19,771 nucleotides of DNA from Conexivisphaera sp049976725 (GTDB lineage: Archaea > Thermoproteota > Nitrososphaeria > Conexivisphaerales > Conexivisphaeraceae). Under the pieces are notes generated by a model. That model saw only the letters and a list, made by a program, of their open reading frames with translations, was not told where the DNA came from and ran no database searches. Made by a program: the position numbers and the translations under genes. Positions 14,709-19,771 of the stretch are shown here, piece after piece. The stretch spans positions 1-19,771 of the forward strand of contig JBMFHR010000019.1 of assembly GCA_049976725.1 (NCBI GenBank). Reading direction: 5' to 3'. Positions within the stretch are counted from its first letter, which is position 1, and each line of letters opens with the position of its first letter.

Positions 14709-14719
14709 AATAACTATAT
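14709..14719 (+). promoter_or_regulatory. TATA box of the glucoamylase operon
   Basis: AATAACTATAT is centred about 28 bases before the GTG at 14743. Confidence 0.55.
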
Positions 14720-14742
14720 CCAGGGGAATCCGCTCGGATGGC

Positions 14743-16701
14743 GTGGTTCGGTACACCCCGATAGGCAACGGGAGGGTCATCGTGGCGTTCGATCAGAACC
14801 ACTGGATCGTGGACTTCTACTACTCCAAGGCCGCCCGCGACAACCACGCCATGGGTCATCCATTCATGTTCGGCATCACGGTCGACGGGCAGTTCCGCTG
14901 GCTCGATGCGTCTGTGCTGAGGGAGATGGACTACACGGGCAACACGATGGTGTCGAGGGCCCTCTACGCGCCCGCCGAGCTCGGCGTGGAGGTTCAGACG
15001 AAGGACTTCGTGGACGTGCTGGACGACGTCTACGTCAGGCTCGTGACCGTGAGGAACGTCGCGGGATCCAGGCGGAGGTTCTCGGCCTTCATGCACCAGA
15101 ACTTCTACATCTACGGCAACGACATAGGCGACACGGGAATCTACGACCCATCGCTCAACGGCGTGCTGCACTACAAGGGCGCCCGTTACTTCCTCGCCTC
15201 CGTCGTGGGCGAGGACGGGGGAGGAATGGACCAGTACGCTGTGGGGATAAAGGGCCGCGCCGGGCTGGCCGGCACGTGGAAGGACGCCGAGGACGGCAGG
15301 CTGTCCATGAACCCCGTGGCCAACGGGTCGGTGGACTCGGTCATCGGGTACTCGGGGGAGCTGGCGCCCAGCGGCTCACGCTCCTTCTTCTACTACATAG
15401 CGTGCGGGCAGAACATGAAGTCGGTGGCGGCCCTCGGCGGTTCCCTGAGCTGGAGCAAGCTGGCCTCGATGCTCAGGAGGACATCGAACTACTGGGACTA
15501 CTGGTCCTCCCGGCGCCCCCTCAGGCTCGGGGGCGATTACCCGTACCTGTTCAAGCGCTCGCTCTTCATCCTGGCCACGCACATAAACTCCGCGGGCGGC
15601 ATAGCCGCGTCCCTGGACAGCGATCAGCTGAAGGTCAACCGCGACGGGTACTACTACGTGTGGCCGAGGGACGCCGCGATAGCGGCCTACGCTCTGAGCA
15701 TGGCCGGCCACAGCTCCACTGCGGCCAGGTTCTTCGACCTCATGGCATCCTCGATATCGGGCGAGGGATACCTACACCACAAGTACTACGTGGACGGGAA
15801 GCTGGCCAGCACGTGGCTCCCCATGGTCATCGACGGCCGCCCGATACTGAACATTCAGGAGGACGAGACCGCGCTGGTCGTCTGGTCGCTGGGCGAGTAC
15901 GTCAGGAGGCGCAACGACGTGGCGCTCTTGGCGCCCTACTACGAGCCACTGGTGACGAGGGCCGCTGACTTCATGGCGGGCTTCGTGGGCGAGGACGGGC
16001 TGCCCAGGGAGAGCTACGATCTCTGGGAGGAGCGCTACGGGATCCACGCGCACACGGTGGCCGCGGTGCACGCCGCCCTCGGGTCCGCGGCCTGGATGGC
16101 CGAGCTGTTCGGCGAGGACGACCGCGCCTCCAGGTACAGGCAGGTGGCATCCAGGATGCGCGAGGCGTTCATCTCCAAGTTCTACTCAAAGGACGTCGGC
16201 AGGTTCGCCCGCGCGCTGCTCGGGGGCAGGCCGGACTTCACCGTCGACAGCGCCCTCCTCGCCATCCCCCTGCTGGGGCTCCTCGACCCCGCCGATCCCC
16301 GCGTCGAGTCCACCGTGGAGCAGGTGAGGTCCAGGCTTTGGGTCAGGGGCATCGGGGGCCTCGCCAGGTACGAGGGCGACCGCTACATGAGGGTGAAGGA
16401 CGATCCCTCGGTGCCCGGGAACCCGTGGACCATAACGACGCTCTGGCTGGCCAGGTATTACGTGAGGGTGGGGGACATCCCGCGTGCGATGGAGGCCATG
16501 AACTGGGTGGCCTCCCACGCGCAGGGCTCCGGCGTGCTCTCGGAGCAGGTTAACCCCTACGATGGCTCGCCGCTCTCGGCATCCCCTCTCGCGTGGGCCC
16601 ACGCCGAGTTCATAATCGCGTCCGTGGAGATGGATGAGCGCCTCTCGGGGCCGCCCGCGGCACAAAGCGTATCTTCGACGGGAATGGGGGGAGCTCCGTG
16701 A
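14743..16701 (+). CDS. Intracellular GH15 glucoamylase-like glucosidase
   Basis: 652 residues: an N-terminal beta-sandwich domain (about 1-250, opening RYTPIGNGRVIVAFD) and an (alpha/alpha)6 barrel (about 265-635). Catalytic acid and base candidates are E429/E430 in YDLWEERYGIHAHT and E601 in LSEQVNPYDG; VWPRDAA (306-312) lines the subsite -1 pocket. Archaeal GH15 enzymes release glucose from maltooligosaccharides; trehalase and dextranase members also exist. There is no signal peptide, so it works in the cytosol on stored glucan or imported oligosaccharide. The leaderless GTG gives the normal family N-terminus. Its stop overlaps the GTG of glucose dehydrogenase (GTGA), so the glucose released is consumed by the product of the next gene. 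Confidence 0.93.
   Translation: MVRYTPIGNGRVIVAFDQNHWIVDFYYSKAARDNHAMGHPFMFGITVDGQFRWLDASVLREMDYTGNTMVSRALYAPAELGVEVQTKDFVDVLDDVYVRLVTVRNVAGSRRRFSAFMHQNFYIYGNDIGDTGIYDPSLNGVLHYKGARYFLASVVGEDGGGMDQYAVGIKGRAGLAGTWKDAEDGRLSMNPVANGSVDSVIGYSGELAPSGSRSFFYYIACGQNMKSVAALGGSLSWSKLASMLRRTSNYWDYWSSRRPLRLGGDYPYLFKRSLFILATHINSAGGIAASLDSDQLKVNRDGYYYVWPRDAAIAAYALSMAGHSSTAARFFDLMASSISGEGYLHHKYYVDGKLASTWLPMVIDGRPILNIQEDETALVVWSLGEYVRRRNDVALLAPYYEPLVTRAADFMAGFVGEDGLPRESYDLWEERYGIHAHTVAAVHAALGSAAWMAELFGEDDRASRYRQVASRMREAFISKFYSKDVGRFARALLGGRPDFTVDSALLAIPLLGLLDPADPRVESTVEQVRSRLWVRGIGGLARYEGDRYMRVKDDPSVPGNPWTITTLWLARYYVRVGDIPRAMEAMNWVASHAQGSGVLSEQVNPYDGSPLSASPLAWAHAEFIIASVEMDERLSGPPAAQSVSSTGMGGAP
16686..16693 (+). 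promoter_or_regulatory. Shine-Dalgarno-like site of gdh
   Basis: GGGGGGAG inside the end of the glucoamylase gene is four bases before the GTG at 16698, which fixes that start. Confidence 0.5.
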
Positions 16702-17774
16702 GGGCAATCTCGATAACCGTGGGCAAGCCCGGCGCTCAGCTCGTGGACGTGCCGGAGCCCCAGAGGGGGAAGGGGGAGGTTCTGCTAAGGACGCTGTACA
16801 CCGGGATCTGCGGCACGGACAGGGGGCTCGTCAACAACCAGCTATCGTTCGCCCGTCCCCCGCCCGGCTCGAGCGATCTGATAATAGGCCACGAGGCCCT
16901 GGCGAGGGTGGAGGACGCGGACCAGGGCACCCGCCTCAGGAAGGGGTCGCTGGTGGTCCCCATGGTGAGGAGGCCGGGCAAGTGCCTGAACTGCATGATA
17001 GGGCGCCAGGACAACTGCAGCGACGGGGACTTCGTCGAGGCAGGGATAAGGGGGCTCCACGGCTTCATGAGGGACCGCTTCACGGACGATCCCACCTATC
17101 TGGTGCGCGTCGAGGACGAGTCGCTGGGCATGCTGGCCGTGCTCACCGAGCCCCTGAAGAACGTGGTGAAGGCATACGACGTCTACGACCTGGTGTCCAG
17201 GAGGTCCATACCCAACTGCAGGGACGGCTCGCGCTCATGCCTCACGGTCACGATAGCGGGGGCCGGCCCGATAGGCATGCTCTTCGCCATGATGTTCACG
17301 TCGATGGGCATGGATGTCAAGATATTCAGCAGGCACGATCCTGAGGGCAAGCTGTCCGAGACGGCCTCGAGGATAGGCGCGGAGTACTTCATCCGCCAGG
17401 ATCGCTCGAAGCCCGTGCCGCCGTCCGACGTGTTCGTGGAGACGACGGGATCTCCGGAGGTCGCCCTCGACGGGATGAGGGCCCTGAGGCCCAACGGCGT
17501 GCTGATACTCTTCGGCACGGCGCCCGGCGGATCGGAGCCCGTGAGCGGCCAGGACATAATAGACGTGGTGGAGAAGAACATCACCGTGGTGGGCACCGTC
17601 GACGGCGCCAAGGAGCACTACATCAGGGCCCTCGGCTACCTGTCGAGCTGGAAGGACTCCTTCCCGGGGGTGCTGCAGTCCATGGTGACCGGCATAGTCA
17701 GGCCCGAGGAGGCCATTCCCGTGCTGAGGGAAAAACCGCCCGGCGAGGTCAAGACAGTGATAAAGTGGGAGTGA
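16698..17774 (+). CDS. gdh: Glucose 1-dehydrogenase (archaeal MDR type)
   Basis: 358 residues. Oxidises D-glucose (often D-galactose too) to the lactone with NAD(P)+, the first step of the archaeal Entner-Doudoroff route. It has the catalytic zinc segment GICGTDRG, GHEALARV, the structural-zinc lobe RRPGKCLNCMIGRQDNC in the shortened Thermoplasma form, the family signature GLHGFMRDRF, TEPLKNVVKAYD, and a Rossmann loop IAGAGPIGML. Length is typical. Middle gene of a three-gene operon: it overlaps the glucoamylase gene by four bases and is followed five bases later by the cyclase-family gene. Confidence 0.94.
   Translation: MRAISITVGKPGAQLVDVPEPQRGKGEVLLRTLYTGICGTDRGLVNNQLSFARPPPGSSDLIIGHEALARVEDADQGTRLRKGSLVVPMVRRPGKCLNCMIGRQDNCSDGDFVEAGIRGLHGFMRDRFTDDPTYLVRVEDESLGMLAVLTEPLKNVVKAYDVYDLVSRRSIPNCRDGSRSCLTVTIAGAGPIGMLFAMMFTSMGMDVKIFSRHDPEGKLSETASRIGAEYFIRQDRSKPVPPSDVFVETTGSPEVALDGMRALRPNGVLILFGTAPGGSEPVSGQDIIDVVEKNITVVGTVDGAKEHYIRALGYLSSWKDSFPGVLQSMVTGIVRPEEAIPVLREKPPGEVKTVIKWE
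17767..17774 (+). promoter_or_regulatory. Shine-Dalgarno-like site of the cyclase-family gene
   Basis: GGGAGTGA, covering the gdh stop, is five bases before the ATG at 17780 and favours it over the in-frame GTGs at 17765 and 17771. Confidence 0.5.
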
Positions 17775-17779
17775 GCGCC

Positions 17780-18484
17780 ATGGACCTGAGCAGGTACAGG
17801 ATCGTCGACCTCACGCACGAGATGTACCACGGGATGCCATCGTGGCCCACGAACAGCCGGTTCTCGGTCGAGGACTCGAAGCTGATGGAGGTAGACGGCT
17901 ACAGGCTCAGGGAGATCCGCATGAACACGCACCATGGGACGCACATGGACGCTCCATCCCACATGCTGGAGGATGGCGATCCCGTGAGCTCGATAGATCC
18001 CAGGAAGCTCATGGGCGAGGGAGTCGTGCTGGACCTCACCCGGAAGGGCGACGGGGAGCCGATAACCGCGGATGACCTGCGCTCGTTCGAGGAGGACATC
18101 AGGAAGGGCGACATGGTGTTCCTTCACACGGGCTGGGACTCCCTCAGGGGGATCAACAGGAGGTACCTGTTCCTGTGGCCCTACCTGTCAGTCGATGGGG
18201 CGAGGTACCTCGTGGAGAGGGGCGTGTCCCTCGTGGGCACCGAGGGGCTGAGCATAGGCGGGTGGGGGGAGAGGACGGCCACGATGGAGCCGCTCACCGA
18301 CACCGGGGTCGAGGTGCACAGGATCCTCCTCTCGAACGGCGTCCTCATAATCGAGGAGGTGGCGAACCTGGGCGAGGTCCTCAGGGGGCGCAGGTCGGCT
18401 CGCGCCTTCTTCATAGCGCTCCCCATGAAGCTCCGTGGCCTCGACGGGGCGCCCACGCGCGTGATCGCGCTCGTCGAGGCGTGA
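17780..18484 (+). CDS. Cyclase-family metal-dependent hydrolase (kynurenine formamidase-like)
   Basis: 234 residues of the Cyclase superfamily (PF04199). The metal motif is complete: H51, H55, D57 and H61 in HHGTHMDAPSHM; the N-terminal VDLTHEMYHGMPSWP and the later FLHTGWD and VGTEGLSIGGW are also characteristic. Family members hydrolyse cyclic or linear amides and esters (kynurenine formamidase, isatin hydrolase) in the cytosol with Zn or Mn. No tryptophan-degradation gene is nearby; instead it is the third gene of an operon directly behind glucose dehydrogenase. Opening of gluconolactone is therefore an attractive inferred role, though no such activity can be read from the sequence. Overlaps the convergent downstream gene by 74 bases. 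Confidence 0.88.
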   Translation: MDLSRYRIVDLTHEMYHGMPSWPTNSRFSVEDSKLMEVDGYRLREIRMNTHHGTHMDAPSHMLEDGDPVSSIDPRKLMGEGVVLDLTRKGDGEPITADDLRSFEEDIRKGDMVFLHTGWDSLRGINRRYLFLWPYLSVDGARYLVERGVSLVGTEGLSIGGWGERTATMEPLTDTGVEVHRILLSNGVLIIEEVANLGEVLRGRRSARAFFIALPMKLRGLDGAPTRVIALVEA

Positions 18485-19601
18485 CTCCGGCCGTCCCGCA
18501 GTCGAAGTAGACCTTCACCCTCCTGTTTCCCCTCATGACGTAGCGGGCACAGAGCCTGCCATCCTCCTCCAGGGACTCGATCGCCTTGTACACGCCCCTC
18601 AGGGTGCGGCCGCGCAGCCTGCCCCACGCCTCGTATGCGGAGGCCTCGCCCATCTCGCGAACCACCCTGAGCACGTCCTCCGCCAGCCCGGGCCTCCTCG
18701 GCCCGGGCTGAACCCTCCTCTGGGAGGCCGTCACGATCGCCAGCCCCCCTCCCATGGCCTCCGCCAGCGCGAACGCGGCGGCCGAGAGCACCTTCGCGCG
18801 GATCCCGGCCCGGGCCAGCCTCACGATCCCCTCCACGGCCTTCTCGGGGTCCACCTCGTGCAGGGTGACGCCCTCGATGCGCCGGAGGAGCTCCGGCCAC
18901 GCGGTGCCGCGGATCACGGCTGCGTGGACCTCGGGGCGCGCGTCGGCGCCCGCCTCGCCGGCGTCCCTCAGTCCCTTCCAGACGGAGAGCGCTAGGAGGC
19001 CCGTCTCGGCGGGCACGAAGACGCGATCTATCCTCGGGAGCCTCTCGAGGGCCTCCAGGGCTATGGTCTTCAGCCCCTCCACGGCCAACGAGTTCGAGTA
19101 AGTCAGCGCGTCCCGGGCGTGCCCGAACCTTATCCCCGCGCCGAGCCCGACGAGCGCCACCACCTCCTGGGGATCTATCCTCGAGGGATCGGCTATCCAG
19201 ACCTCCGCGTCGGCTATTCCCCTGAGGTAGCGCGCCGCCGAGTAGGCGAAGTCCTCCGAGTACTCTATCCTGATCGTCCCTTCCTGGCCCGAGGAGGCCA
19301 GGTAGCTGGCCACGACGGAGGAGGCCCTGTCCGCGTAGCTCCCCGTGGGATTCCTCCCCTCGAATTTCACGAGCGCGCTCCCGACCCTCCTGACGGGCGT
19401 CATCCCCTCGCCGAGCGAGACCACGCGGGGAAAGCCCGGGAGCAGCCCGGCGTACCTCCACATGCTGGGCACCTCGCGCCTCACGCTCCACCTCGGATCC
19501 TCCAGCTCCAGCACAGCCAGCCCGCCGCACCTCGGGCAGCGCGGGCTGATGCCGGGCGTCCTAGCCCCGCACTCCAGGCAGACCGTGGAGACGCCGCGCA
19601 T
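18411..19601 (-). CDS. Threonine synthase-fold pseudoenzyme with zinc ribbon and winged helix
   Basis: 396 residues. A zinc ribbon (C8, C11, C22, C25) leads into a PLP fold type II body recognisable as threonine synthase by LGEGMTPV, KFEGRNPTGSY, VEGLKTIALEAL, LLALSVWKGLRD and VLSAAAFALAEAMGGG. The Schiff-base lysine is missing: NPTGSFKDR reads NPTGSYADR (A90). The loop that should be ASTGNTGAS reads IEYSEDFAYS (112-121), and the phosphate-binding VGGGG reads PAETG. Residues about 305-366 form a winged helix-turn-helix (AYEAWGRLRGRTLRGVYKAI, then a basic wing). It is therefore probably not an enzyme but a ligand-binding or DNA-binding regulator. The last ~25 residues overlap the cyclase gene in antisense. 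Start ATG 19601 overlaps the upstream transporter gene by 41 bases; a TTG at 19631 is the alternative. Function unknown. Confidence 0.8.
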   Translation of the reverse strand: MRGVSTVCLECGARTPGISPRCPRCGGLAVLELEDPRWSVRREVPSMWRYAGLLPGFPRVVSLGEGMTPVRRVGSALVKFEGRNPTGSYADRASSVVASYLASSGQEGTIRIEYSEDFAYSAARYLRGIADAEVWIADPSRIDPQEVVALVGLGAGIRFGHARDALTYSNSLAVEGLKTIALEALERLPRIDRVFVPAETGLLALSVWKGLRDAGEAGADARPEVHAAVIRGTAWPELLRRIEGVTLHEVDPEKAVEGIVRLARAGIRAKVLSAAAFALAEAMGGGLAIVTASQRRVQPGPRRPGLAEDVLRVVREMGEASAYEAWGRLRGRTLRGVYKAIESLEEDGRLCARYVMRGNRRVKVYFDCGTAGVTPRRARSRAWAPRRGHGASWGAL

Positions 19602-19771
19602 CTGCGGAGGCCGCGGAATCGAGCTCCTCAATTGTCTTCCCCCTCGTCTCGTACCCGAGCGCTGCCCAAACGACTGCGCCGCTCACGCCCAGGGCCCAGA
19701 GCGCCACGTCGTATACCATGAATGAGGCCACCGTGAAGGACTGGGTGAACACGAGAGAGGCGATGTAGACT
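19561..19771 (-). CDS. MFS sugar-porter-like transporter, C-terminal fragment (runs off window)
   Basis: Only the last ~69 residues are inside the window. They contain a final membrane helix (FMVYDVALWALGVSGAVVWA) followed by GYETRGKTIEELDS, the PETKGK(T/S)LEE-type cytosolic motif that ends sugar porters of the major facilitator superfamily. The gene enters from the right edge on the minus strand, so the start is not visible. Its end overlaps the start of the threonine-synthase-fold gene by 41 bases, implying an operon. Sugar or sugar-acid uptake would suit the neighbouring catabolic genes, but the substrate is not determinable from this fragment. Confidence 0.75.
   Translation of the reverse strand, partial: VYIASLVFTQSFTVASFMVYDVALWALGVSGAVVWAALGYETRGKTIEELDSAASADARRLHGLPGVRG

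Noticed and set aside
13791..15968. 725-residue plus-strand open frame across gckA and the glucoamylase gene
   Set aside because: Antisense to gckA and out of frame in the glucoamylase gene. Serine/arginine-rich low-complexity translation typical of high-GC shadow frames.
18181..19530. 449-residue minus-strand frame overlapping the threonine-synthase-fold gene
   Set aside because: Gly/Arg-rich shadow in another frame; the 18411-19601 frame shows clear family motifs.

Overview
The window looks like part of the chromosome of a high-GC, probably thermophilic and possibly thermoacidophilic, archaeon of the TACK/Thermoproteota side. The reasons are these. TATA-like boxes lie about 25-28 bases upstream of GTG, TTG or ATG codons, the leaderless arrangement. 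Shine-Dalgarno-like sequences are mostly confined to internal operon genes. There is a crenarchaeal-type OB-fold SSB, a Thermoplasma/Sulfolobus-type glucose dehydrogenase, an AlaX-M editing protein and a non-phosphorylative Entner-Doudoroff (npED) gene set. The exact lineage is not resolved here. No rRNA, tRNA, insertion sequence or CRISPR array was seen.

Layout. Positions 1-370 hold no intact gene: on the minus strand there is a 42-residue membrane peptide followed by a reading frame broken by a TGA, which looks like decaying coding DNA. Positions 371-6541 are a mixed housekeeping block: a ferritin-like protein, an M20 metallopeptidase, an endonuclease IV-family TIM barrel (minus), glutamyl-tRNA reductase HemA, a PfkB kinase translationally coupled to a TRIC/UPF0126 channel (minus), and a single-stranded DNA-binding protein. 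A T-rich terminator region separates ssb from a convergent class V aminotransferase (minus). A medium-chain reductase of the quinone reductase type follows.

Positions 8929-18484 are the metabolic heart. They encode an enolase-superfamily sugar-acid dehydratase, a glyceraldehyde-type aldehyde dehydrogenase coupled to a KDG-aldolase-like DapA-family protein, glycerate 2-kinase (minus, divergent), and an operon of intracellular GH15 glucoamylase, glucose 1-dehydrogenase and a cyclase-family metal hydrolase. An AlaX gene (minus) sits among them. Together these can take a glucan to glucose, gluconolactone, gluconate, KDG, pyruvate plus glyceraldehyde, glycerate and 2-phosphoglycerate. The only step without an obvious enzyme is lactone opening, for which the cyclase-family protein is a candidate.

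Positions 18411-19771 (minus) hold the tail of an MFS sugar-porter-like transporter. It overlaps a gene for a threonine-synthase-fold protein in which the PLP lysine and the phosphate and glycine loops are replaced, and which carries an N-terminal zinc ribbon and a C-terminal winged helix. It looks like a pseudoenzyme turned regulator, possibly a sensor for the sugar locus, and is the most unusual item in the window. Four of the five convergent gene pairs overlap at their 3' ends, one of them by 432 bases (hemA and the TRIC gene).
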